From positions 1 to 37,945 of the forward strand of contig JBDNCV010000015.1 of the NCBI GenBank assembly GCA_046719465.1: 37,945 nucleotides of DNA, in the 5' to 3' direction. The first letter of the stretch is position 1. Every line of letters begins with the position of its first letter. Origin of the DNA: JANWYT01 sp046719465 (GTDB lineage: Bacteria; Chloroflexota; Anaerolineae; Aggregatilineales; Phototrophicaceae). Of the stretch, positions 7,458-23,485 are shown one piece after another. The notes under the pieces are model-generated. The model made no database searches. It was not told the origin of the DNA and was given only the letters and a program-made list of their open reading frames with translations. A program made the position numbers and the translations under genes.

Positions 7458-9124
7458 TTCAACCGTTCGAGCAGCCGCTCCATGAACTCATCGTCGACGA
7501 AGGAGCCTTTCTGAAGGATCATGTCGGTGTTGGCTTTCAGGAAGTCTTTTTCGCGCGTGCTGAGGTCTTTGGCGCTGACGACGATGATCGGCACGTTGGC
7601 CAAGGCAGGGTCAGCTTTGATCGCCTCGACCACGGCGAACCCATCCATGACGGGCATCATCAAGTCGGTGATAACCAGATCGGGGTGTACCTCGCGCGCC
7701 AGCTCAAGGCCGCTCTGCCCATCAGTGGCCAGATACACCTCGCAGTTCTGGCGGCTCTCTAAGATGCGCGACATAAGGTTGGCCGAGGCGGTGTTATCCT
7801 CAATCAAGATCACGCGGCGCAGGCGCTCCAGCTTGCTGACGACCTTCGAGAAGCGCTCCAACGGCACAGAGGGCGTGCGCGAGGCGGTGGACATATCGAC
7901 CGTTTTCTGCCAGCGCTCGCCGAGGATGTCGCGCTCGACCGGCAGGGTGTGGCCGCTCACGTTGACGACGACGACATCATCCGGCTTGATGATGCCCTTC
8001 TGCACCATTCTGAACAGGCCAGCGAACATCACGCCCGTCGCTGGCTCGACCGAGATGCCCTCATAGCGCGCCACGACGCGAATCGCGTTGAAGGCTTCCT
8101 CGTCGCTGGCGGCTTCAAAGTGGCCACCGTTCTCCTGCACATAGTCGTAGAGGATCTCATAGGCGCGGCCCGGGTTGCCTGTGGCCAGCGTGGCGATAAC
8201 GGTGTTCTCCTCCTCCACCGGCGTGGCGACGCGCTGGCCGCGCTCAAAAGCCTGCACCATCGGGGCGCACCCCTCGCTTTGGATCATCCCAAACGCAGGC
8301 AAGCGATCCACCAGCCCAAAGTCGCGCAGCTCGCGGAAGCCTTTCGCCACCCCCAGCGGCCCCAGCCCGCCGCTCACCGCTTGCAGGAACCAATCGGGCG
8401 AGGCCCATCGCTGCCCGTTGTGCTGCATCCTGCCGAGCTGCTCGGCGATCTCGTAGGCCATCGTCTTCATGGCCTCAATCGCTGCCACGCTCTTGATGCC
8501 GCGGTCAAGGAAGATGTTCTTCGTAGCGGCGAAGTTGGCGGCAAGCTGCTTGGTCTGGTCATAGGTGCCGGTCGTCTTGATGACTTCCGCGCCGTAGACC
8601 GCCGTCTCGCGCATCTTCTCGTTGGGGGCCAGCACAGGGAAGAACGCCCACAGCTTGATGCCGGCGCGCGCGCAGTAGGCCCCGTAGGCGATGGCCACGT
8701 TGCCCGTGCTGGCCACCACCACCTCGTCGATGCCGCGTTCTTTCATCGCGGTGATGGCCACCGTCGCTTGGCGATCTTTAAAGCTGCTGGTGGGGCCTTG
8801 GCGCTCATCTTTGAGGAACAGGTTCTTCAGGCCGAGGCTGGCCGCCAGCCCTGTGCTGCGCAGCAGCGGCGTGCCGCCCTCGTTCATCGTCACGATGTTC
8901 TCAGGGTTAAAGACGGGCAGCACCTCGTGATAGCGCCACAGCGAGGCCGGGCGCTGGCTGATCTCGTGCAGCCACTGCTTAATATCCAGCCCCAGCAGGT
9001 CGTAACGCGCTTCGCAGATCGTCTCGCCGCAGGTGGGGCACTTGCCGTGAAAGTCGTGAAAGTCGGTGATGGTTTGACAGTTGGTGCATTCGACGAAAAT
9101 CGTCTTAGTCGTGTGGCCGATCAT
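7454..9124 (-). CDS. Threonine synthase fused to a C-terminal response-regulator receiver domain
   Basis: A 556-residue two-part protein. Residues 1 to about 400 are a PLP fold-type II enzyme of the threonine synthase kind: a zinc-ribbon-like N-terminus (C13, C16, C29, C32), NEGGTPL, the PLP lysine K116 in TSSFKDRQ, STGN, and a glycine loop SGGLGPLG. It would convert O-phosphohomoserine to threonine. After a linker (about 400-433) comes a complete receiver domain (435-550) with an ED pair, phospho-acceptor D487 in TDLMMP, a serine in VVSAK and a lysine in LQKG. ATG 9124 has AAAGGA 6 nt upstream. It lies 95 nt after the giant histidine kinase on the same strand, so its receiver is a plausible phosphorylation target. 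Regulation of synthesis by phosphorylation is an inference. A neighbouring PLP activity cannot be excluded. Confidence 0.88.
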   Translation of the reverse strand: MIGHTTKTIFVECTNCQTITDFHDFHGKCPTCGETICEARYDLLGLDIKQWLHEISQRPASLWRYHEVLPVFNPENIVTMNEGGTPLLRSTGLAASLGLKNLFLKDERQGPTSSFKDRQATVAITAMKERGIDEVVVASTGNVAIAYGAYCARAGIKLWAFFPVLAPNEKMRETAVYGAEVIKTTGTYDQTKQLAANFAATKNIFLDRGIKSVAAIEAMKTMAYEIAEQLGRMQHNGQRWASPDWFLQAVSGGLGPLGVAKGFRELRDFGLVDRLPAFGMIQSEGCAPMVQAFERGQRVATPVEEENTVIATLATGNPGRAYEILYDYVQENGGHFEAASDEEAFNAIRVVARYEGISVEPATGVMFAGLFRMVQKGIIKPDDVVVVNVSGHTLPVERDILGERWQKTVDMSTASRTPSVPLERFSKVVSKLERLRRVILIEDNTASANLMSRILESRQNCEVYLATDGQSGLELAREVHPDLVITDLMMPVMDGFAVVEAIKADPALANVPIIVVSAKDLSTREKDFLKANTDMILQKGSFVDDEFMERLLERLN

Positions 9125-9185
9125 GGGCGTCCTTTGAAGATGAGGTCTGAATATGGCTCAACGATCACTGATGGTGCACATGCTG

Positions 9186-9209
9186 GGGGCGACCCTGTTA
9201 GGTCGCCCC
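9186..9209 (-). other. Perfect hairpin between kinase and threonine synthase genes
   Basis: GGGGCGACC (9186-9194) and GGTCGCCCC (9201-9209) form a perfect 9-bp stem with a 6-nt loop, 11 nt after the kinase stop. No T-run follows on the - strand. It could reduce read-through, protect the 3' end of the long upstream message, or be a small repeat. Confidence 0.4.
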
Positions 9210-9219
9210 TGCTGAAACG

Positions 9220-16263
<7,044 letters not shown>

Positions 16264-18558
16264 TTAGCGAAGCCTCCTGTCTGAATCGGGCGATGAAGCG
16301 AGCGTGATATCGTCGGCCATGGTGTAGCCGTTGTCTGTCCTGCCTGCGTTGAAGCGCACCCCGATCTGGGGCGTGCCGAGGGCAGCGCTTACCTCGCGGA
16401 TGGCTGTTTCGATGATGCCGTTGATGGTGGTTTCTGCGCTCAGCATGCCGCCAACTGCGCTCACAAAGGCCTCACGTTCGGCGCTGCGGGCGTTCTCAAG
16501 GAACAGGCGGGCGTTGTCAAGGCTGACGGCGAGGCGGTTCACCAGCTCCTCGGCCAGCAGCACCTTGCCATAGCTGAAGTCGGCCTCGCGCAGCTCCATC
16601 TCCACCACGCCCACGACCAGCCCGCGCAGCTTGACCGGCACGACCACGGGGATCGTGCGGTAGTCCGTCCGTGTGCCGACCGCCGTCCGCCCAGAGCGGA
16701 TCACCGCCTCGCGCAGGTCGTGTGTGTCGTAGCCGGTCTGGTTGCCCGCGCTGGCGCTGATCATGGGGGCGCGCACCAGCGCGAACAGCTCCTGCCATGA
16801 GCGCAGCGTGCGCTGGCGCGTCTCCTGCTCGACGGTGCGCAAAAGCTGCTGCGATTGTTCGTACAGGCGGGCGTTCTCAATCGCAATGGTGATTTGGTTG
16901 GCGAGGGTTTGCAGCGCGGTGATCTGCACCTCGGTGAAGCTGTCGCGCTCTTTGCTCTGCACGTCCAGCGCGCCGATGACGCGATCTTCCAAGCGCAGCG
17001 GGATGGCTAGCTCGGCCTGTGTCTCAGGGAGGAACTCGTTCTGTCGGTGGACGGCGCTGGCGCCGATATCGCGCACAACGATCGTCTGGCCTTGTTCTGT
17101 CACTTGGCCGATGACCGACACACTGCCGACCTCAAGGCGATGGCCACGCCGCAGCAGCTCCTGCCCCGCGCGCCCAGTCGAAGCGCGCAGCACGGCGTAA
17201 CGCCCCTGCTGATCAAGCAAGAAGACCTGTGCGTGATAGATGTTAGGGAAGTTCTCCGTGATGAGCGTCACGATCCGCCCCATGAGGACGTTGACGTCGC
17301 GTTCAACAAGGGCCACTTGGCCGATCTCCTGCGTCAGGCGCACCTCGCGGCTGCGCTCGTCCACTTGGGTCTTAAGGTCACTCAACACCCGCTGCACCTG
17401 CTCGCGCATGTTGGCAACGTCTGTGCTAAGCGCGCCGAGTTCGTCCGGACGGGTGGTTGATGGCAGCGGCTCATTGAAATTCCCACGGATGACGGCTTGG
17501 ATGGCGGCCCGAAGCTGCATGATGGGCGGCACAACCCCCTGTGAGAGCACCAGCGCCAAGAACAAAAGCAGCAAGACAAACGAGATCACCAACGGGAGGC
17601 CGAACCCCGCAAAATATTCAAGGCGCTGCGCGACGATCAAGCCGCGGTCGATTTCGGTGATGAAGCCCAGCGTTTCATCTAACGCGCGGATCGACGCATA
17701 GTAGCCTGTGAGCTGGCGCACCACCCCCTCGCGGCTGACCTGATAGGAGAGAGTGCCGCTCGTAATGCCTTCTAGGGCGCGCTGCACCGCGGGGGTGCGC
17801 ACATCGACGAGGTTTTGACGGCGCGTCTCGAGCCGCTGCAGCGTCGTCGCGCCGTCGGGCAGCACGATGAAGCTGTACATCGGCACACCGACCTCTGTGC
17901 CGAGGTGGCGCTGCACAATTTGGTTCATGTCGAGATCCACCACCAGATACCCTACTGTGATCCCAACCACGTCTTTGAGGATGAGCACCATCTCAAAGTT
18001 GGGCAGGTTGCTACGTGTGCTGATGACAAACAAGCGCGTCATCGTCCCCAAGGCCCCGTCGCGCGCACGCAGGAACGCTTCAGAGGTTTCCTCGTTGGGC
18101 CGACGCGCGTTGAAGGGGAGCGTGCGATTGCTGTTCGTCGCAGAGAGCAGCACCTGCCCCTGCGTCCCCAGTATCCAATAGCTGTCGACTAAGCGCTCAT
18201 CGATGCCGAAGAAGATACGGCGCAGATCAGCATTGGTGCGATCTGTCAGGCTTTCACGTGTTTCAGGGGTTGTCCCCGGGAGCGCAAGGTTGCGCGCGGC
18301 AGAGACGACCAAGTTGTACACGGGGGAGCCGTTCTCTACGCTGTCGAGCAGGCGCAGCGCAGCGTCAAGGTCAGTCTGGATGAGGTACTCACGGTAGCGC
18401 CCGACCTGCTCCACCAGCGCTGAGAGGTTCTGCTCGTTCAGGCGGTTGGTGGCGTCCACCACGACCAGCAGCATCACGCCCACGGGGATCACAATGGCGA
18501 TCCCCAGCACGATGAGGAATTGGCTCCAGAGTGGGAAGAAGCGTGCCTGCGTGTTCAT
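16264..18558 (-). CDS. dCache-HAMP-GAF transmembrane sensor without output domain
   Basis: A 764-residue protein: TM about 14-34, extracytoplasmic dCache-like region to about 315, TM about 319-342, HAMP about 342-395, a full GAF about 420-575, a second shorter GAF-like module about 590-690 (VPVKLRG, then LVNRLAVSLDNARLF), and a terminal half-GAF ending near 740. No kinase, cyclase, phosphodiesterase or methyl-accepting domain is visible. The layout resembles the N-terminal part of the downstream giant kinase, which it directly abuts (stop TAA, then ATG). It may heterodimerise with that kinase; this is an inference. Its ATG overlaps the stop of the upstream gene by 4 nt and has AAGGG upstream. 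Confidence 0.88.
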   Translation of the reverse strand: MNTQARFFPLWSQFLIVLGIAIVIPVGVMLLVVVDATNRLNEQNLSALVEQVGRYREYLIQTDLDAALRLLDSVENGSPVYNLVVSAARNLALPGTTPETRESLTDRTNADLRRIFFGIDERLVDSYWILGTQGQVLLSATNSNRTLPFNARRPNEETSEAFLRARDGALGTMTRLFVISTRSNLPNFEMVLILKDVVGITVGYLVVDLDMNQIVQRHLGTEVGVPMYSFIVLPDGATTLQRLETRRQNLVDVRTPAVQRALEGITSGTLSYQVSREGVVRQLTGYYASIRALDETLGFITEIDRGLIVAQRLEYFAGFGLPLVISFVLLLLFLALVLSQGVVPPIMQLRAAIQAVIRGNFNEPLPSTTRPDELGALSTDVANMREQVQRVLSDLKTQVDERSREVRLTQEIGQVALVERDVNVLMGRIVTLITENFPNIYHAQVFLLDQQGRYAVLRASTGRAGQELLRRGHRLEVGSVSVIGQVTEQGQTIVVRDIGASAVHRQNEFLPETQAELAIPLRLEDRVIGALDVQSKERDSFTEVQITALQTLANQITIAIENARLYEQSQQLLRTVEQETRQRTLRSWQELFALVRAPMISASAGNQTGYDTHDLREAVIRSGRTAVGTRTDYRTIPVVVPVKLRGLVVGVVEMELREADFSYGKVLLAEELVNRLAVSLDNARLFLENARSAEREAFVSAVGGMLSAETTINGIIETAIREVSAALGTPQIGVRFNAGRTDNGYTMADDITLASSPDSDRRLR

Positions 18559-20201
18559 GAGCTTTCCCTTGCTTCCATGTTGAGCACTCGCACCGCCGTG
18601 TTCACAGCGCCGAGCGCCTCGTTGAACTGGTCGGCGGCGGTGTTCAGCAGCGCCGTGAGGTCTGTCTGGCTGAACAAGATGTTGGCAATTTCGCTGGCTT
18701 TAGCTTCGCGTTGAGCTTGGCTTTGGCTTTGCTGCAGCAGTCGGCGGTTCTCCAACGCGAGCGCGAGCCGGTCCACCACGTTCTGAATCAACTCTTGCTG
18801 GCGCTGATTCAGCGTTTGGCCGCCGGGCAAGCGGAACGAGAGCGCCCCCAGCAGCACCTCGCCTAGGCGGATCGGCGCGGTGACGAGCGTGCTGTCCTCG
18901 CCTGTCTCCATGACGATCTGCCCCGCATGTAAGCTGGCGTAGGTGGTGGCGGGCAGTTGATCCAGCGTAAGGACGGCAGCCCCTGACCCCACATCGTAGC
19001 CCAGCGCGCCGCTGGCGATCTCTTGGAAGTAAACCTGCCACGTGCTGGCATCAACCTCGCTGCGCGCGGTGCGTTCGAGCGCTTCAATGCGGCGGCGCAG
19101 CCCCGCAATCACGGCTTGTTGCAGCTGCACATCGGCGTAGAGCTGGTTGATCAAGCGCACGCGCGCCAGCGCCACGCCCAACCGTTGGCCATACGTGCGA
19201 AACACGGCCATTTGCGCTGCGGAAAATTCGGTAACCACGCTAAGCTGAAAGTCGAACACGCCTAGTATCTTATCGTCGGCCACCAGCGGCACGAGCACCG
19301 CCATCTGCATCCCCGCGCCGAGGTGGCGCAGGCGCTGCTCGCCGCTGTCGGGCGTGATCACCAGCAGTTCCCCCGTGCGCACCACTTCACTTACCGCGGA
19401 AGCTGTCGTCAAGTCGACAGGCTGCCCAGTGATCACCGTCTGCAAGTCAAACGCTTCATAGTAAGGCGTGGCGCGGCTGCCGGTGCTCTGTTCCACGAGG
19501 TAGATCTGTACACGGTCAAAGCCTGCCTTCAAGTTGCGTAGGCTCTTAGCGATCAGGGTTGGCTCGTCGATGTTGAGCGTGTCCAACTCCCCCATTTCCA
19601 ACGTCCGTTGGAGGCTGCGCGTGTCACGGCTGAAGGCCTGCGCGATACGCTGCTGCGCCGCGCCGAACACGATCGCAAACTGGCCAATCAAGAGGACGTT
19701 GAAAAGCACGTTGAACAAGGTCGCAGCGCGGTTGGCCGGCGTGATGGCGATGGTGATGACGGGCTGGGAGAGCAAGGCATAGGCGAAGATGGCCATCGTC
19801 AGCAGCATGACGCCAATCGTGACGCCGCGCGAGGACAGCAGCCCCGCTATCGTCAGCGGGATTAGAAAGCTGATGAACGTGACTAGGGTTAGTTCAAGCT
19901 GGAACACGGCGTTGAACGTCGCCAAGATGGCCAGCAGCAGCAGCAGATTGCGCGCGGCGAACACCCGCCCAATCTGCACCATGAAGCCAATCAGCCCCAA
20001 GAAGGCGTAGATGATAACGATGGTGAACACCAGCGGGGGGGTTAAAGGGATGACCCCAATGGCAATAGGCGCCAGCAGCCCCAGCACCAACAACCCCGCC
20101 AGCGCCACAACGTAGCGCAGCAAGTCTTGTGCGATGATGCGTTGATACGAGTCACGGTAGTCGTATTGCAGGGTGAACGCTGCACGAATGCGCCTAAGCA
20201 T
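18555..20201 (-). CDS. Multi-TM GAF sensor protein (paralog 3)
   Basis: A 548-residue protein with about six hydrophobic segments in residues 28-185, then a GAF domain about 220-365, a coiled linker, a second GAF-like module about 385-495 (APIRLGEVLLGAL, then VVDRLALALENRRLL), and a short terminal half-domain ending in AVRVL. There is no catalytic or DNA-binding output domain. ATG 20201 has GGAGG 5 nt upstream. The start overlaps the upstream stop by 8 nt, and the stop overlaps the next start by 4 nt, so translation is coupled on both sides. It shares architecture with the two genes before it, and the three look like an old tandem amplification. The membrane part may sense lipids or membrane state; that is a guess. 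Confidence 0.85.
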   Translation of the reverse strand: MLRRIRAAFTLQYDYRDSYQRIIAQDLLRYVVALAGLLVLGLLAPIAIGVIPLTPPLVFTIVIIYAFLGLIGFMVQIGRVFAARNLLLLLAILATFNAVFQLELTLVTFISFLIPLTIAGLLSSRGVTIGVMLLTMAIFAYALLSQPVITIAITPANRAATLFNVLFNVLLIGQFAIVFGAAQQRIAQAFSRDTRSLQRTLEMGELDTLNIDEPTLIAKSLRNLKAGFDRVQIYLVEQSTGSRATPYYEAFDLQTVITGQPVDLTTASAVSEVVRTGELLVITPDSGEQRLRHLGAGMQMAVLVPLVADDKILGVFDFQLSVVTEFSAAQMAVFRTYGQRLGVALARVRLINQLYADVQLQQAVIAGLRRRIEALERTARSEVDASTWQVYFQEIASGALGYDVGSGAAVLTLDQLPATTYASLHAGQIVMETGEDSTLVTAPIRLGEVLLGALSFRLPGGQTLNQRQQELIQNVVDRLALALENRRLLQQSQSQAQREAKASEIANILFSQTDLTALLNTAADQFNEALGAVNTAVRVLNMEARESS

Positions 20202-21795
20202 GCGAGCCTCCGTTGGTCGTCTGCATGGCGGGGTTGCCGAGGCGGATCGAAAGATCCTCTGTGCCCAGCACTTCCGAAAGTCCTTCTAAGGTGCGTTGGA
20301 ACATGGCTTCAAGCGAATCGCTGGTCTGCATCTCAGCGATGATCTCGTTGATGCGCTGTTCCTGTATGGTGGTGGCCTGCGCTTCTTCAAACAAGCGGGC
20401 GTTCTCAAGGCTGACGGCGAGACGCTCCGCCACGGTGCGCAGCAGCTCGATCGTCTCGCTGATGTAGCTGACGTCTGTGAGCTTGACTTGCAGCGCGCCG
20501 ATAACCTCATTGCGCAGCTCAACCGGCACAGCCACCCAGCGGCCCCCGCCCTCAGCCTCGGCAGAGACGGGACGGCGGCGCTGCACGGCTTGCATCATCG
20601 GGGGCGTCCAATCGGCGCCCGGGCTGAAGCCCTGCGGCTGCAGCGTCACGCCGGTGATGGCTGCCTCCGTCCGCACATAGTCTGACCACGTTTGACGGGT
20701 AAGCTGGCGGGTGAGCCGCTCAACCTCGCGCAGGTTAGCCTCGTTCTCTTGGGTGATGCGCCGCACCTGCTGCAAGGCCGCCTGCTGCTCGGCAAGGGTG
20801 CGCGCTTGGCGCAGCGCCTGCGACAAGCTCAGCGCCACGATGCGCAGCGCGTTGAGCGTGTCGACGGTGAAGGCGTTGGCGTTGGCGCTGTAGAGGTCGA
20901 GCGCGCCGATCACGCGGTCACGATCCAGCAGCGGGAGGACGGCCTGCGCTTGCGCCCCCGCCACGCGCTGCACGCCCTCCACAGTGCGGAGGGTGTCAAA
21001 GCGCACGGTGATTGTTTCGCCGGAGAGCAGCGCCCGCCCGACGACGGTGCGCGTGTTGACCGGCAGCGTAGACCCGACCGCTGTCTCATCCGTCGAGGCG
21101 ATGAGCGTGGCTTCGTTGGTCTGCTGGGTTAGATAAACGCCGACGTGCGCCAAGTCGAACTGTTTCTCTAGGCCACGCACAGCATACTGCGCGAGGCTGG
21201 TCTCGTCGGTGTAGCCCGCCAGCGTGCTGCTGAGCTGAACGCTGCGCTGGATGGCGTCACTGTTTTGGCGCGCGTTCTCGAGGAACACGTCCAGCCGTTC
21301 ACGAAAGATGCGCAAGACGATCGAGAAGACAACACCCCCACCGATGAAAATCAGCGGGCTGGTGAAAGAGCCGATAGGTTCGGTTTGCAGGCGGGTTAGT
21401 TCCAAAAGCAGCACCTGCGCAGGCGCCACGACAAGGACAATGGCGTACACCCAACGGCTGACGACAAACGGGGAGATGAACAGCAGGGTCAACGTGATTA
21501 GCGACGCAGGCAGCAAAATCGGCAGCAGCGAGAGCGAGACGGCAGTGAACAAGATGATGAGGTTGCCGATCAACTGCACGGCGAACCGGCGCACCATGGC
21601 GAACAGCACCAACCCGTAGACTAGGATCACCAGCAGCAGTTCCAGTGTGACGGGTTCTTGCCGCGCGATCTCCAAAAGAACGGAGAACCCATTAGTCACA
21701 ACAGCCACCAGCGCTTGCGTGCCGATTAGGACGCGCCGCAGCTCGTCTACATAGTTCACAAAAACCAGCGAGGTGGTGAGACGGCGTTGGTTCAT
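20194..21795 (-). CDS. Multi-TM GAF sensor protein (paralog 2)
   Basis: A 533-residue protein: about six TM segments in residues 20-165, a GAF domain about 195-345, a coiled segment, then the shorter GAF-like module introduced by LTRQTWSDY and closing with VAERLAVSLENARLF (to about 470), and a C-terminal half-GAF ending LSIRLGNP. No output domain is visible. ATG 21795 has GAGGAG 5 nt upstream and overlaps the stop of the upstream paralog by 4 nt. The C-terminal IRLG ending recurs in 21792-23480 and 23486-24700, which supports common descent of the cluster. It is probably a signal-receiving partner for the single kinase, but no interaction can be shown from sequence. Confidence 0.85.
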   Translation of the reverse strand: MNQRRLTTSLVFVNYVDELRRVLIGTQALVAVVTNGFSVLLEIARQEPVTLELLLVILVYGLVLFAMVRRFAVQLIGNLIILFTAVSLSLLPILLPASLITLTLLFISPFVVSRWVYAIVLVVAPAQVLLLELTRLQTEPIGSFTSPLIFIGGGVVFSIVLRIFRERLDVFLENARQNSDAIQRSVQLSSTLAGYTDETSLAQYAVRGLEKQFDLAHVGVYLTQQTNEATLIASTDETAVGSTLPVNTRTVVGRALLSGETITVRFDTLRTVEGVQRVAGAQAQAVLPLLDRDRVIGALDLYSANANAFTVDTLNALRIVALSLSQALRQARTLAEQQAALQQVRRITQENEANLREVERLTRQLTRQTWSDYVRTEAAITGVTLQPQGFSPGADWTPPMMQAVQRRRPVSAEAEGGGRWVAVPVELRNEVIGALQVKLTDVSYISETIELLRTVAERLAVSLENARLFEEAQATTIQEQRINEIIAEMQTSDSLEAMFQRTLEGLSEVLGTEDLSIRLGNPAMQTTNGGSHA

Positions 21796-23480
21796 GCGAT
21801 CTCCTCAATCGCCCGCGTGGGCGGCAGTTGGTCAGGTTTGCCGAGGCGGATGCTCACGTGGCTGGCCAGCAGCAGCTCGCTGAGGCTGCGCGCGGTTTCG
21901 GCCAGCATCGCCTCAACGTTGGTCGTCGTTTGAATGCGCGTGCTGATGACGTTGATGAGCGACTCGCGCTGCGCGCTGCGCTGGCTTTGCTCCAGCAGGC
22001 GCACGTTCTCGATAGCGAGGCCAAAGCGCTCACTCAACTCGGTGAGCAGTTCAATCTGCGCGTCGTCAATGTCTGTGTCGGGGGGCAGCTCCAGCTCAAC
22101 AGCACCGATAACCTGCCCGCGCGCGCGCAGTGGAAAGGCCAGCACCCCCTCGGCCACTTGGGGCTGCCCGCGCCGCATGGCCTCATCAAGATGAGGGGAC
22201 TCGATGTGAACGCTCGTCAGCGTGCCGCTGACGCTGTCATACTCCATACTGCTGAGGGCATTGTTTTCCTTGAGGTACTCTGCCCATGCCCGCCCGATAA
22301 GGCGCTTGTTCAGGCGCTGCACCTCCGACAGCGCGTTGCGCGCTTGCTCCGCCAGCCGCGCGTTGTCCTCGACGCGCTGCCGGGCATCTTGAAGCTGGCG
22401 GGCGCTGTTAACCACCAGCGCGAGCGCGTCGGCCAGCGCTTCTAACGCTTGTATGTCTTCCGCCTCTAACGCTGCTGACTCGCTGCTTTGTAGGTCGAGC
22501 ACCCCGATGATTTGGTCACCGAAGTGCATCGGCACAGCAATTTGCTGCCGCATTCCCGGAAGAAAAGAGGCGGCCTCGGCAAGGCCGCTGCGGGTTTGAG
22601 TCCGCGTCTGGGTAATGCCAGAGAACGCGGCTTGCCCCACAGGAGAGACGTCACCCACGGTATAGCGCCCCTGCTCGCTCGTGCGAACGACGCCCGTGCT
22701 TTGGGCAAGTTGGAGGTAAAGCTGCGCCTCATCGCTTAGGTACACCCCTAGCGCTCGAAACTGCGGGTAAGTCTTCTCGATCAAGCTCAGGCTGGCATCC
22801 AAGGCCGATTCAAGCGCTCGCTGTTCGCCGCTGAGGCGCGCTAGGCCGCGGATGCCTTGCGCAAGGCGGCTGCGCTCCCCACTGGCCACGCGCAGCCCCT
22901 CCACACGCACCACGTCAAACAAACGCAAGTACAACACGCTGACAATCGCCGTCCCGATGAGCGCGAAAATGCCGCCCAGCACTTGTTCAAAGGGGGCGCT
23001 GCCCGGGTCAGCGATGAGCGCCATCACGTTGATGACAGTGACAACAACGCCGCCGACTTGATTCGTCAGCAGGTAAGCCAGCAGAACGACCGTGACCGCC
23101 CCCATCGCATATAACAGGTGGTCATAACTGACGTCGGGTTGCAGCAGCACGACTCCCGTTGTCTCAATGAGCACACTCAGCAGCGTGGTCGTGCCCGCCA
23201 GCAGAAGGCGCTTCGACCACAGCAAGACGAGCGTGATGGGCGTCAGCGCCCACAAGATCAACAGCAGCCCCAAGGGGACGGGATTCGTGAGCGCTGCTTG
23301 CAAGGCCACCACGCGCTGGCCGCTGCCGGGCGTGGTCTCCCATTCGGGGATCGTCACCGCATAGACCATCACGATGACCAAGATGATCACCTGTGTCAGG
23401 GCGATGTAGCGCGCGCGGCTGCGCTCTGCCACGCTGTCGTACTGGGGGAATTCGAAATAGGCTCTCAATCGTTCGATCAC
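21792..23480 (-). CDS. Multi-TM GAF sensor protein (paralog 1)
   Basis: A 562-residue protein: about six TM segments in residues 25-195, a GAF domain about 220-370 (IAVPMHFGDQIIGVLDLQSS), a coiled linker, the short GAF-like module from RAWAEY to LSERFGLAIENVRLL (about 400-505), and a terminal half-GAF ending VSIRLGKPDQ. The start is GTG at 23480, with AAAGG about 10 nt upstream, 5 nt after the stop of the preceding GAF gene. The GTG start may lower expression relative to the ATG-started paralogs. No kinase or other output domain is present. Paralogy to the next two genes is seen in domain order and motifs, although sequence identity is low. Confidence 0.85.
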   Translation of the reverse strand: MIERLRAYFEFPQYDSVAERSRARYIALTQVIILVIVMVYAVTIPEWETTPGSGQRVVALQAALTNPVPLGLLLILWALTPITLVLLWSKRLLLAGTTTLLSVLIETTGVVLLQPDVSYDHLLYAMGAVTVVLLAYLLTNQVGGVVVTVINVMALIADPGSAPFEQVLGGIFALIGTAIVSVLYLRLFDVVRVEGLRVASGERSRLAQGIRGLARLSGEQRALESALDASLSLIEKTYPQFRALGVYLSDEAQLYLQLAQSTGVVRTSEQGRYTVGDVSPVGQAAFSGITQTRTQTRSGLAEAASFLPGMRQQIAVPMHFGDQIIGVLDLQSSESAALEAEDIQALEALADALALVVNSARQLQDARQRVEDNARLAEQARNALSEVQRLNKRLIGRAWAEYLKENNALSSMEYDSVSGTLTSVHIESPHLDEAMRRGQPQVAEGVLAFPLRARGQVIGAVELELPPDTDIDDAQIELLTELSERFGLAIENVRLLEQSQRSAQRESLINVISTRIQTTTNVEAMLAETARSLSELLLASHVSIRLGKPDQLPPTRAIEEIA

Positions 23481-23485
23481 GGGGG

